Source: Bordetella parapertussis (GTDB lineage: Bacteria; Pseudomonadota; Gammaproteobacteria; Burkholderiales; Burkholderiaceae_C). From it: a stretch of DNA of 26,879 nt. The notes under the pieces are model-generated. The model did not search any database. It saw only the letters and a list, made by a program, of their open reading frames with translations, and was not told the DNA's origin. Below are positions 1-9,950 of this stretch, piece after piece (within the stretch, counting starts at the first letter, position 1; every line of letters begins with the position of its first letter). The stretch spans positions 1 to 26,879 of the forward strand of contig CAMDCZ010000031.1 of the NCBI GenBank assembly GCA_945890735.1. The letters run 5' to 3'. Made by a program: the position numbers and the translations under genes.

Positions 1-573
1 TACCGCGTGACCGCTCATGCCGCCTTGCAAGCCGGGCTGGCGTTGGAACCCACCCACGAAACCGCCATCGCCGAGCTGGCCAGGCAGCTGCCGGTGTCGT
101 TTGTAGGTGAGCAAGTGCTTCTGTCTGGCGTCAATGTGGGAGAGGCCATCCGCACCGAAGAGGCGGGCATGAACGCCTCCAAAGTCTCGGTGCTGCCCCA
201 GGTGCGCCAGGCCTTGGTGGATCTGCAACACCGCTTTGCCCGGCTGCCAGGCCTGGTGGCTGACGGGCGAGACATGGGCACGGTGATCTTTCCGGATGCG
301 CCTTTGAAGGTGTTTTTGACCGCCACCGCAGAAAAAAGAGCCGAGAGAAGGCACAAGCAACTGATTTCAAAGGGTTTTTCCACTACAATCTCGGCTCTTC
401 GCGCAGACTTGGAAGCGCGTGACGCCCGCGACACACAGCGAAGCGTCGCACCTCTCAAGCCCGCACAAGATGCCCTGCAACTGGACAACTCCCTGCTCTC
501 CATCGAAGACTCGGTGGCGCAAGTGTTGAGCTGGTGGCAAGGCAAACAGGTGTTTGGCCCCGGCCGCACCTGA
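1..573 (+). CDS. cmk: Cytidylate kinase, C-terminal part (5' end outside window)
   Basis: Transfers a phosphate from ATP to CMP or dCMP in the cytoplasm, in pyrimidine nucleotide salvage. The frame is open from base 1 and begins YRVTAHAALQ, which matches the YRV.A.AAL segment that follows the missing P-loop in bacterial Cmk. The visible family signatures are GEAIRTEEAG (the EIR.E CMP-contact region), LPGLVADGRDMGTVIFPDA (the DGRD nucleotide-binding loop) and the C-terminal RD..R..APL lid segment. About 190 residues are present, so roughly 35 N-terminal residues are missing. It lies 151 bases upstream of rpsA, the usual proteobacterial order. An internal GTG at base 7 is not the real start, because the homology continues upstream of it. 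Confidence 0.95.
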   Translation, partial: YRVTAHAALQAGLALEPTHETAIAELARQLPVSFVGEQVLLSGVNVGEAIRTEEAGMNASKVSVLPQVRQALVDLQHRFARLPGLVADGRDMGTVIFPDAPLKVFLTATAEKRAERRHKQLISKGFSTTISALRADLEARDARDTQRSVAPLKPAQDALQLDNSLLSIEDSVAQVLSWWQGKQVFGPGRT

Positions 574-609
574 ACCGGCTCCTCACCATCCCTCTCGCGC
601 TGCATGCGC

Positions 610-642
610 ACCGGTGGTGAGGTTGTATCAACTCACCGCGGT
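610..642 (+). promoter_or_regulatory. Stem-loop in the rpsA leader
   Basis: In the 151-base gap between cmk and rpsA, GGTGA-(bulged G)-GTTG (616-625) can pair with CAACTCACC (629-637) around a TAT loop. The outer bases ACCG (610-613) and CGGT (639-642) extend the stem. No T-tract follows, so it is not an intrinsic terminator. S1 is known to repress its own translation through a structured leader in E. coli, so a regulatory role is possible but inferred. Apart from the AGGAAA ribosome binding site at 715-720, I see nothing else in this gap. Confidence 0.4.
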
Positions 643-724
643 CACCCCGCCACCAAAGTCGATCAAGCTGTTTTCCTGTTGCACTGCGCAGCATGCCGCT
701 TGGCCGACGACATTAGGAAATTGA

Positions 725-2404
<1,680 letters not shown>

Positions 2405-2413
2405 GCTTCACCC

Positions 2414-2731
2414 ATGACCCGAAGTGATTTGGTTGAAGAGCTGGCAGCCCGCTTTCCGCAGCTGACCCACCGGGACGCCGAATTTGCCGTCAAAGCATTG
2501 CTTGACGCCATGAGCGACGCCCTGGTCAAGGGTCACCGCATCGAATTGCGCGGCTTTGGCAGCTTCTCGGTGAACCGTCGCCCGCCTCGCATGGGACGCA
2601 ACCCGCGTTCCGGCGAAAGCGTGGCGATTCCCGAAAAGCGTGTGCCCCATTTCAAACAAGGCAAGGCGCTGCGCGAAGCAGTGGAAGTACGCACCAAAGA
2701 GCTGCTGCAAAGCGACGCGCCCAAGCCCTAG
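2414..2731 (+). CDS. ihfB: Integration host factor beta subunit
   Basis: A nucleoid-associated HU/IHF-family protein that pairs with IhfA to bend DNA sharply at specific sites during transcription, replication and recombination. It has 105 residues. The N-terminal helices (MTRSDLVEELAARFP) lead to the family signature GFGSFSVNRRPPRMGRNPR at about residues 47-65. That segment forms the DNA-intercalating beta arm with its conserved Pro. The downstream VPHFKQGKALREAV is the IHF-beta form. The ATG lies 9 bases after the rpsA stop. The best purine-rich stretch (GAGAAG, inside the end of rpsA) is about 12 bases upstream, which is far, so translational coupling to rpsA is plausible. Confidence 0.97.
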   Translation: MTRSDLVEELAARFPQLTHRDAEFAVKALLDAMSDALVKGHRIELRGFGSFSVNRRPPRMGRNPRSGESVAIPEKRVPHFKQGKALREAVEVRTKELLQSDAPKP

Positions 2732-2757
2732 AATTTCACCCACACTGGGAACTCAAG

Positions 2758-3054
2758 TTGACACAACTCTTCAGGCTGCTTCAGTGGATACTGAAAGCAG
2801 CCATTTTTTTGATCCTGCTGGCCTTCGCTTTGAACAACAAAGAGGAGGTGGCGGTGCATTTCTTTTGGGGCTTGGAGTGGCGCGCCCCGATGGTGCTGGT
2901 CTTGCTCTGTGTCTTTGCGCTGGGCGTGACCGTGGGTGTGGTCGGCATGGTGCCGCGCTGGTGGCGACAACGCCGCTTGGCCAAGCAAGCGCTGGTCACG
3001 CCGCCCGGACCCGCGCCTGCGGCCGTGGCACCCGACCTGCCTTACACCCCATGA
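2758..3054 (+). CDS. lapA: LapA-family inner-membrane protein (DUF1049), TTG start
   Basis: A small inner-membrane protein of 98 residues that works with LapB in lipopolysaccharide assembly and control of LpxC turnover. Two hydrophobic segments are visible, at about residues 9-24 (LQWILKAAIFLILLAF) and 43-63. The family motif FALNNKEEVAVHFFWGLEWRAPMVLVLL lies across the loop between them, and a basic patch (RWWRQRRLAKQ) follows the second segment. The only upstream in-frame start that keeps the first membrane helix is TTG at 2758, with GGGAA about 6 bases before it. A later ATG would lose that helix. It lies 26 bases after ihfB and 13 bases before lapB. Confidence 0.9.
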   Translation: MTQLFRLLQWILKAAIFLILLAFALNNKEEVAVHFFWGLEWRAPMVLVLLCVFALGVTVGVVGMVPRWWRQRRLAKQALVTPPGPAPAAVAPDLPYTP

Positions 3055-3067
3055 GCAAGGCGGACTG

Positions 3068-4207
3068 ATGGAATTTCAAGTGGGTTGGATTTTTGTCGGC
3101 TTGCCCCTGGTGTTTGTGCTGGGCTGGCTGGCCTCTCGCTTCGATTTGCGCCAGCTGCGCCTGGAAAACCGCAGCAACCCCAAAGCCTATTTCCAAGGCT
3201 TGAACCACCTGCTCAACGAGCAACAAGACCAAGCGATTGACGCCTTCATCGAAGCGGTACAACGCGACCCCGACACCACCGAGCTGCATTTCGCCTTGGG
3301 TAATTTGTTTCGCCGCCGCGGCGAGTTCGAGCGGGCCGTGCGGGTGCACCAACACCTGTTGGCACGCGCCGACCTCAGCAGCAGCGACCGCGAACGCGCC
3401 CAGTACGACCTGGCCATGGACTTCGTTAAAGCTGGCATCCTCGACCGCGCCGAAGCCGCCTTGCAACCGGTGTTGCAGTCGAGCCTCGCCCCACAGGCCT
3501 TGCTGGCCCTGCTCACGATTTACGAACGCACCCGCGACTGGCGGCAAGCCGCGGACATTTCCTTGCGGCTTGACCAGTCCGGACAAGGCCAGTTTGGGGT
3601 GCGCCGCGCCCATTACCTGTGCGAACTCGCCGCTGAGAGCCGCGATCCCTTGCAAGCCCAACAACTGCTGGAAGAAGCCGTGCAAACCGCGCCGCACAGC
3701 GCCCGTCCGCGCATCGCGCTGGCCGATGTGCTGAGCCTGCAAGGCCAGACCCAAGCCGCCTGCGACCGTTTGCAAGCCCTGGCCCATGACATCCCGTCCG
3801 CCATGCCCTTGGTGGCTGGCAAACTCGCTGCTTTGGCACCCCAGGTGCAACGGCAAGTCGGCGTGCTCACCCTGCTGCAAGACAGCTACCACCAGTTGCA
3901 AAACCTGGACGTGCTCGATGCCATCATCGCCTTGCAAAAAACCATGGGCCAAGACCTGGGCCGTGAGTTGTACGCCCAACACCTCTTGAAACACCCTTCC
4001 CTGATCGCTGCCACCCAATGGCTGGCAGGTGAACACCTCAACCCCTCGCAGCAACCGCAGGTGCAACGCGCCTTGGAGCAAGCCGCCAAACCTCTGCGCC
4101 GCTACCGTTGCGCGGCCTGCGGTTTCGAGGCTTTGCAACATTTCTGGCAATGCCCTGGCTGCCAGGCCTGGGACAGCTACCCAGCCCGCCGCATCGAAGA
4201 ACTTTAA
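3068..4207 (+). CDS. lapB: Lipopolysaccharide assembly protein B, TPR and rubredoxin-like
   Basis: LapB (YciM) is anchored in the inner membrane and faces the cytoplasm. In E. coli it presents LpxC to the FtsH protease and so balances lipid A and phospholipid synthesis. The 379-residue protein has an N-terminal membrane anchor (about residues 5-22, VGWIFVGLPLVFVLGW), then tetratricopeptide-type helical pairs (for example YFQGLNHLLNEQQDQAIDAF and LHFALGNLFRRRGEFERAV). At the C terminus is a rubredoxin-like knuckle with Cys348, Cys351, Cys362 and Cys365 (CAACGF...CPGC). The start ATG at 3068 follows AAGGCGG. It lies directly downstream of lapA and 10 bases before hldA, so LPS control and heptose synthesis share a transcript. 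Confidence 0.95.
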   Translation: MEFQVGWIFVGLPLVFVLGWLASRFDLRQLRLENRSNPKAYFQGLNHLLNEQQDQAIDAFIEAVQRDPDTTELHFALGNLFRRRGEFERAVRVHQHLLARADLSSSDRERAQYDLAMDFVKAGILDRAEAALQPVLQSSLAPQALLALLTIYERTRDWRQAADISLRLDQSGQGQFGVRRAHYLCELAAESRDPLQAQQLLEEAVQTAPHSARPRIALADVLSLQGQTQAACDRLQALAHDIPSAMPLVAGKLAALAPQVQRQVGVLTLLQDSYHQLQNLDVLDAIIALQKTMGQDLGRELYAQHLLKHPSLIAATQWLAGEHLNPSQQPQVQRALEQAAKPLRRYRCAACGFEALQHFWQCPGCQAWDSYPARRIEEL

Positions 4208-4217
4208 GCAGACCCCC

Positions 4218-5150
4218 ATGACCCTGCCCACGCTTGCCCAACTCCAACAGACCCAATTGCTGATCGTCGGTGACGTGATGCTCGACCGCTATTGGTATGG
4301 CGCGGTCGACCGCATCAGCCCCGAAGCCCCGGTGCCGGTGGTGCGCGTCACCCGCGAAGAAGAGCGTTTGGGCGGCAGCGCCAACGTGGCGTTCAATGTG
4401 GTTACCTTGGGCGCGAAAGCCAGCTTGGTGAGCGTTTTGGGCGACGACGACAACGGCGTGCGCCTGAGTCGCTTGGTGGAAAAGTCTGGCATCCAGGCGC
4501 ATTGGGGGCGCGACGCGCAACTCCAAACCACGGTCAAGCTGCGCATCATCGGTCGCCAGCAGCAACTCTTGCGAGTCGACTTTGAGAACCAACCCCAGTC
4601 CGAGGTGTTGGCCTCGCAAACCCAGTTGTTCCAGCAGTTGCTGGGCAGTCACCAAGCCGTGCTGTTCTCGGATTACGGCAAGGGCGGCCTGACCCATGTC
4701 GCAGACATGGTCGCCAGCGCCCGCTTGTCGGGTCTGCCAGTGTTGATCGACCCCAAAGGCAGCGACTACTCGCGCTACGCGGGTGCCACGGTCATCACGC
4801 CCAACCGCGCTGAATTGCAACAAGTCATTGGCCACTGGCGCGACGAAAACCACTTGCTCGAGATGGCCCAACAGTTGCGCGAACAAATGCGCCTGGACGC
4901 TTTGCTGCTCACCCGCAGCGAAGAAGGCATGAGCTTGTTTGATGCCGATGGCGCACTGCATGTGCCTGCGCAAGCGCGTGAGGTGTTTGACGTGACTGGC
5001 GCGGGCGACACCGTGATCGCCACCTTGGCGAGTTTGATCGGCAGTGGCATGCCTTTGCGCCAAGCCCTGCCTTGGGCCAACAAGGCCGGTGGTGTGGTGG
5101 TGGGTAAATTTGGCACCGCAGGTGTGTCTTACCAGGAGTTGTCCGCATGA
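4218..5150 (+). CDS. hldA: D-glycero-beta-D-manno-heptose-7-phosphate kinase
   Basis: Phosphorylates D-glycero-D-manno-heptose 7-phosphate at C1 in ADP-heptose synthesis for the LPS inner core. The 310-residue protein is a PfkB/ribokinase-family kinase equal to domain I of E. coli HldE. Landmarks are IVGDVMLDRYWYG (residues 16-28), ISPEAPVPVV (33-42), GGSANVA (52-58), the SDYGKGGL loop (151-158), and the anion-hole and catalytic base motif DVTGAGDT with Asp264. It stops after the kinase domain, so the nucleotidyltransferase half (HldC) must be encoded elsewhere, as is usual in betaproteobacteria. It overlaps hldD by 4 bases (ATGA), which implies coupled translation. Often annotated rfaE1. Confidence 0.96.
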   Translation: MTLPTLAQLQQTQLLIVGDVMLDRYWYGAVDRISPEAPVPVVRVTREEERLGGSANVAFNVVTLGAKASLVSVLGDDDNGVRLSRLVEKSGIQAHWGRDAQLQTTVKLRIIGRQQQLLRVDFENQPQSEVLASQTQLFQQLLGSHQAVLFSDYGKGGLTHVADMVASARLSGLPVLIDPKGSDYSRYAGATVITPNRAELQQVIGHWRDENHLLEMAQQLREQMRLDALLLTRSEEGMSLFDADGALHVPAQAREVFDVTGAGDTVIATLASLIGSGMPLRQALPWANKAGGVVVGKFGTAGVSYQELSA

Positions 5151-6148
5151 AGATCGTGGTCACCGGCGCGGCCGGTTTCATTGGCAGCAACATCGTGCGT
5201 GGTTTGAATGCACGCGGCATCAGCGAGATCATTGCGGTGGACGATTTGCGCGAGGGCGACAAGTTCCGCAACCTGGCCGACCTGCAGATCGCCGACTATG
5301 TGGACCACACGGTGTTCTATGAGCGGTTTGCCAACGGTGCCTACGGGCCAGTCGAAGCGGTGTTCCACGAAGGCGCTTGTAGCGACACCATGGAGACCGA
5401 TGGCCGCTACATGATGGACAACAACTATGGCGTTTCATGCCAGCTGTGGACGGCTTGCCAGGCGCAGGGCACGCGCTTGCTTTATGCGTCTTCAGCCGCC
5501 ACCTATGGCGGCTCGAGCAGCTTTGTGGAAACGCCCGAATTTGAACAACCCCTCAACGTCTACGGCTACTCCAAGCTGCTGTTTGACCAGCGCCTGCGCC
5601 GTGAAATGGGCGAGGATTTCCAGCGCAACCAAGCGCAGGTGGTGGGGTTTCGCTACTTCAATGTCTATGGCCCTCGCGAGCAGCACAAAGGTCGCATGGC
5701 CAGCGTGGCGTTTCACCAATACCACCAGTTCACGCAGGACGGCCATGTCAAGTTGTTTGGTGAATACGGTGGCTATGCGGCGGGCGAGCAAGCGCGCGAC
5801 TTTGTCTTCATCGACGACGTGGTGGCGGTCAACCTGTGGTTTTTCGATCACCCCCAGCAAAGCGGTTTGTTCAACCTCGGCACTGGTCGCGCTCAGCCGT
5901 TCAACGACGTGGCTTTGGCGGTGGTGAATGCAGCCAAAGCAGCGCAGGGCGGCCAAGCCTTGACATTGGCAGAAGCGGTGGCGCAACAACTCATCCGCTA
6001 CATCCCTTTCCCAGACGCTTTGCGTGGCAAGTACCAGTGCTACACCCAGGCCGATCTGAAGGCCTTGCGCGCCAGCGGCTGCGACCATGTGTTTGCCGAT
6101 GTGCACTCGGGCGTTGGCAGCTACATGCAGTGGCTGGCCAAGGCTTGA
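5147..6148 (+). CDS. hldD: ADP-L-glycero-D-manno-heptose-6-epimerase
   Basis: Inverts C6'' of ADP-D-glycero-D-manno-heptose to give the L-glycero form used by heptosyltransferases to build the LPS inner core. This is a 333-residue extended short-chain dehydrogenase. It has the Rossmann motif GAAGFIGSN (residues 7-15), VDDL at the end of beta-2, HEGACSDTMETDG (74-86), YASSAATYGG with the catalytic Ser region (113-122), and the YxxxK pair Tyr139/Lys143 in VYGYSKLLFDQ. YFNVYGPREQHKGRMAS is the substrate-binding segment typical of HldD. AGGAG just before the ATG (inside hldA) and the 4-base overlap support this start. It is the last LPS gene of the block. Confidence 0.97.
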   Translation: MKIVVTGAAGFIGSNIVRGLNARGISEIIAVDDLREGDKFRNLADLQIADYVDHTVFYERFANGAYGPVEAVFHEGACSDTMETDGRYMMDNNYGVSCQLWTACQAQGTRLLYASSAATYGGSSSFVETPEFEQPLNVYGYSKLLFDQRLRREMGEDFQRNQAQVVGFRYFNVYGPREQHKGRMASVAFHQYHQFTQDGHVKLFGEYGGYAAGEQARDFVFIDDVVAVNLWFFDHPQQSGLFNLGTGRAQPFNDVALAVVNAAKAAQGGQALTLAEAVAQQLIRYIPFPDALRGKYQCYTQADLKALRASGCDHVFADVHSGVGSYMQWLAKA

Positions 6149-6225
6149 CTCACTGTTTATGAAAGTGCAACTCACACACAGCTGGATGGCCTGCCATTGA
6201 AATCTGGGTTTTCCCAGGAGCTTTC

Positions 6226-6501
6226 ATGCGCATGGCACTTTGTTTGTTCACCCTGTGTTTCAGCGGCCCTATCGCAGCGCTGGAAATCAACCAAGCCACC
6301 GAGGCCGAGCTCGACAACCTGCGCGGTTTGGGCCCGGCTTTCACCCGCCGGGTCATTGCCGCCCGGGCAGAGCAAGCCTTTGCCGACTGGCCCGACCTGA
6401 TGCGCCGGGTCAAGGGCATGGGCAAAGCCACCGCCCAAAAACTGTCCGAGCAAGGTTTGACCGTGCAAGGTCAGGCATTTTTGCCCAAGCTCGCCCCCTG
6501 A
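6226..6501 (+). CDS. ComEA-like secreted helix-hairpin-helix protein
   Basis: A 91-residue protein with a short signal peptide (MRMALCLFTLCFSGPIAA, likely cut near residue 18) and then a helix-hairpin-helix domain: LEINQATEAELDNLRGLGPA followed by a second hairpin around VKGMGKATAQKLSEQGL. This is the layout of the periplasmic DNA-binding proteins of the ComEA family, which pull incoming DNA into the periplasm during transformation. Here only the minimal HhH unit is present. AGGAG at 6216-6220, 5 bases before the ATG, fixes the start. It follows hldD by 77 bases and precedes recC by 47. A competence role is an inference from the family; other small HhH proteins exist with unknown function. 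Confidence 0.8.
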   Translation: MRMALCLFTLCFSGPIAALEINQATEAELDNLRGLGPAFTRRVIAARAEQAFADWPDLMRRVKGMGKATAQKLSEQGLTVQGQAFLPKLAP

Positions 6502-6548
6502 GCCTGGGACTGCCTTAAGCTGATACCTTGTTTGACTGACCCTTGCAC

Positions 6549-9500
6549 ATGAACGCTCCACGCCCCCCCGGTTTCATGGTGTTGCACAGCAACCGCATGG
6601 AAGGTCTGCGCGACCTGCTGGTGCAGTACGTCAAAGACGATCCCCTTCCTCCTTTGGCGGCCGAAACCATCTTGGTGCAAAGCAATGGCATGAAGCACTG
6701 GCTCACCTTGGCGCTGGCCGACGACCAAGCGCTGGGCATTTGCGCTGCCACCGAACTGGTCTTGCCCTCTGCCCAGCTCTGGCAAATCTACCGATCGGTT
6801 TTGGGTGCAGACAAACTGCCTGCCCGCATGCCTTTGGACAAGTCGCCCTTGGTGTGGCGCATCCTTCGGCGCTTGCCCGACTGGCTGACAGACCCGCGCT
6901 TCGCCCCGTTGGCGCATTACCTGGGTGACGACACCCAAGGCACCCGGGCCTATGGCCTGGCGCAACAACTCGCCGACGTGCTCGACGGCTACCAAAACTA
7001 CCGTGCCGATTGGCTCGAACACTGGGCCAAAGGCCAAGACCAACTGCATGGCGGCCATGCCCTGCCCCCCGAACACGCCTGGCAAGCCGCGATGTGGCGC
7101 GACCTCTTGGGCGATTTGCAAACCTCAGCCCATGGTTTGTCTGGCTTCCAAGCCCGCTCGGATGTGCACAAAGCGTTCATGCACGCTTTGTCTCAACACC
7201 CTGCCGGTTCCCCTTTGTTCGGTTTGCCCGCGCGTCTGTTGGTGTTTGGCATCACGGCGTTGCCAATGCAAACCTTGGAGGCGCTGGTCGCACTCGGCCG
7301 CTTCATCCCTGTGTTGATGTTTGTGCACAACCCCAGCCAAGAACACTGGGGACACCTGACCGAGAACCCTGTTGCCGAAGGTCACCCGTTGTTGGCTGCC
7401 TGGGGCAAACATGGGCGCGATTACCTGCATGCCATCGACGGGTTCGAGGCGGCTGACCCGTCTGCACCGCCATTCACGCGGGTCGACGCCTTCATCGACC
7501 CTGCCAAAGAGGCCCAAGACCAGGAGCGCCAGCCCAGCGCGCTCGAACAACTGCAATCGGCCGTGCTGCACTTGCACGCGCCTGCACCCCTGACCCCTGC
7601 TGGCCAAGCGCTGCGCACGCCAGCAGACCACAGTCTGCGTTTTGCCCAGGCGCATTCGGCGCAGCGCGAGGTCGAGGTGTTGCACGACCTGCTCTTGGCT
7701 TGGCTGGACGAAGACCCCAGCCTGCAACCGCGCGACATCATGGTGATGGTGCCCGACATGGCAAAGTTCGCACCGCACATCCACGCGGTGTTTGGGCGCT
7801 TTGCCTCGCAGGCCGGGTATTCGCCCCACAGCCGCCACCTGCCCTACTCGGTCGCAGACACCACCGCCCACCTCGAACCCCTGGTGCAGGCTTTGCAAAC
7901 CTTGTTGCAACTGCCTCAACAGCGCTGGGGGTTGAACGAATGGCTGGCCCTGTTCCAGGTGCAAGAAGTGCGTGCGCGCTATGGCTTGGACTTGACCGAT
8001 GTGCAAAACCTCCACACCCTGCTCGAACAAGCCGGTGTTCGTTGGGGCTTGGACGCGCTCCACCGACAAGCCTGGGGCATGGACCACACCTTGCCCGACA
8101 GCGACCAAAACAGCTGGCACTTTGGCTTACAGCGACTGCTGCTGGGCTACGCAAGCGGCAGCGCAGATGCAGCCCAACAGCCTTGGCAAGACCACCTGGC
8201 GCAACCCGGGGTGCAAGGCCTGGACGCCAACGTGTTGTCTGGCTTGCTCCAATGGCTGGGTGACATCCAGCTCAGCCTGCAGTGGCTGCAACAAGACCAC
8301 ACACCCAGCGCCTGGGTGCGCTTGATGAACGATTTGGTGCGGCGGTTTTTCAAGACCGAAGAGGAAACCAGCCAACGCCTGCTCGAGCGGGTGATGGCGC
8401 CCTTGGAAGACTGGCTGGCTGACACCGCTTTGGCGCAGTTTGACCAACCCCTGCCGTTGTCGGTGTTGCGCAACCACTGGATGGCCCACATCGACACCGG
8501 TGGTTTGCAACAACGTTTCATGGGCGGCGGGGTGCAGTTCGCCACCTTGATGCCCATGCGTGCCATTCCTTTCAAGCGAGTGTGTTTGCTTGGCATGAAC
8601 GATGGCGACTACCCGCGTGCACCCGCCCCACGTGACTTCGACCTGATGAGCCACCCAAAGCTTGGCCGCGCGGGCGACCGTGCCCGCCGCGAAGACGACC
8701 GCTATTTGTTTTTAGAGGCCTTGTTGTCCGCCAGACAAGGGCTTTACATCTCTTGGCAAGGCAGGCGCGCCAGCGACCATGCAGAACTCCCGCCTTCGGT
8801 CTTGGTGGCCCAGTTGCTCGACCATTTGCGGCAATGCCACACACCGGCATCCGGCGATGGCAGCCAGGCATTTCCCACGCCCTTGCAACCCTTGCAGCCG
8901 TTCTCCTCGAGATACTTCAGCCAAGGCAGCGGCTTTGTCACCTTCGCCCAAGATTGGGACGCGGCACATCAACCCCTGTCAACATCCCTGCCGGCCGTCG
9001 CGGCTGCCTGCCCACCCACGGCCCTGACCGAGCAAGACTTGCATCGCCTGCTTCGCCAACCGGTGGATGTGTATTTCGCCGACCACCTGCAGGTGAAGTT
9101 GGATGAACCCCTGGCACTGGGCAGCGAAGACGAGCCGTTCGAGCCACAAGGCTTGGAAGCCTTTGTGTTGAAAGACGAGGTGCTCAACCACCCCGACCCC
9201 CTGGCAGCACTGCATCGCTTGCGCTGGCAGGGCCAGCTGGCTTTGGGTGGTTTTGGCCAGACCCAGCAAAGCGACTGGCTGGCTTTGCGTGAACAGATTC
9301 ACCAACGGCTCTCAGGCTACCTGCACGACACCGACCAGGCCCTGCCGGAGCAGGTGCATGTTGTTCCTGTGCCCCTGGACATGCGGCTGCGCTTTGGCGG
9401 CGACTTGAGCACCTGGCGCTTGAAAGCCAATGGCAGTGCGCTGCACATCGAGCTGCGCCCAGCCAAGCTGATGAACGGCAAAGCACCACGTCTTCACACC

Positions 9501-9950
9501 TTGACGCGCCTGTGGGTGGGTCACCTGAGCGCGAATGCCGCCGGCTTGTCGACCACCAGCCTGCAAAGCGGTGAAGACGGTTTGCTGGTGTTGAATGCCC
9601 TGGCGCCCGAGGATGCACAGCGCTTGCTGATCGACTTGGCCGAGGCCTACCTGCAAGCCTGGCATGCCCCGTTGCCCCTGGCTTGCAAAACTGCCTGCGC
9701 TTGGCTCGCTGCGCTGCATTGGCCACCGCACCAAGCCGAGAAAAACAAAGCCCTGCACAAAGCTCGCTTGGCTTTTGAGGGCGGACATTTCGCGGGCGAG
9801 GTCAGCACCTCAGCGCATTTGCAGCGTGCATTCGAGCGTTTCGAGGACCTGCAAGCCCACTTGCCCGACTGGGCCGAGCGTGTCTATGGTCCCATGGCAG
9901 CGGCTTGCAACGTGGCGGTGAGCGCTGGCCCCTCTGAGGAGGACGCATGA
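6549..9950 (+). CDS. recC: Exodeoxyribonuclease V subunit gamma (RecC)
   Basis: RecC is the subunit of RecBCD that splits the duplex and scans the 3' strand for Chi during double-strand break repair. It has 1133 residues, close to the E. coli 1122. The N-terminal LHSNRMEGLRDLL and ILVQSNGMKHWL are the family-typical start (compare YHSNRL...ILVQS.GM in E. coli). Internal marks include RARYGLDLTDVQNL, GGGVQFATLMPMRAIPFKRVCLLGMNDGDYPR and DRYLFLEALLSARQGLYISW. These belong to an inactivated helicase-like fold, and no Walker A is present. I chose the ATG at 6549; an in-frame TTG sits two codons upstream. No strong Shine-Dalgarno site is visible. It overlaps recB by 4 bases. Confidence 0.96.
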   Translation: MNAPRPPGFMVLHSNRMEGLRDLLVQYVKDDPLPPLAAETILVQSNGMKHWLTLALADDQALGICAATELVLPSAQLWQIYRSVLGADKLPARMPLDKSPLVWRILRRLPDWLTDPRFAPLAHYLGDDTQGTRAYGLAQQLADVLDGYQNYRADWLEHWAKGQDQLHGGHALPPEHAWQAAMWRDLLGDLQTSAHGLSGFQARSDVHKAFMHALSQHPAGSPLFGLPARLLVFGITALPMQTLEALVALGRFIPVLMFVHNPSQEHWGHLTENPVAEGHPLLAAWGKHGRDYLHAIDGFEAADPSAPPFTRVDAFIDPAKEAQDQERQPSALEQLQSAVLHLHAPAPLTPAGQALRTPADHSLRFAQAHSAQREVEVLHDLLLAWLDEDPSLQPRDIMVMVPDMAKFAPHIHAVFGRFASQAGYSPHSRHLPYSVADTTAHLEPLVQALQTLLQLPQQRWGLNEWLALFQVQEVRARYGLDLTDVQNLHTLLEQAGVRWGLDALHRQAWGMDHTLPDSDQNSWHFGLQRLLLGYASGSADAAQQPWQDHLAQPGVQGLDANVLSGLLQWLGDIQLSLQWLQQDHTPSAWVRLMNDLVRRFFKTEEETSQRLLERVMAPLEDWLADTALAQFDQPLPLSVLRNHWMAHIDTGGLQQRFMGGGVQFATLMPMRAIPFKRVCLLGMNDGDYPRAPAPRDFDLMSHPKLGRAGDRARREDDRYLFLEALLSARQGLYISWQGRRASDHAELPPSVLVAQLLDHLRQCHTPASGDGSQAFPTPLQPLQPFSSRYFSQGSGFVTFAQDWDAAHQPLSTSLPAVAAACPPTALTEQDLHRLLRQPVDVYFADHLQVKLDEPLALGSEDEPFEPQGLEAFVLKDEVLNHPDPLAALHRLRWQGQLALGGFGQTQQSDWLALREQIHQRLSGYLHDTDQALPEQVHVVPVPLDMRLRFGGDLSTWRLKANGSALHIELRPAKLMNGKAPRLHTLTRLWVGHLSANAAGLSTTSLQSGEDGLLVLNALAPEDAQRLLIDLAEAYLQAWHAPLPLACKTACAWLAALHWPPHQAEKNKALHKARLAFEGGHFAGEVSTSAHLQRAFERFEDLQAHLPDWAERVYGPMAAACNVAVSAGPSEEDA

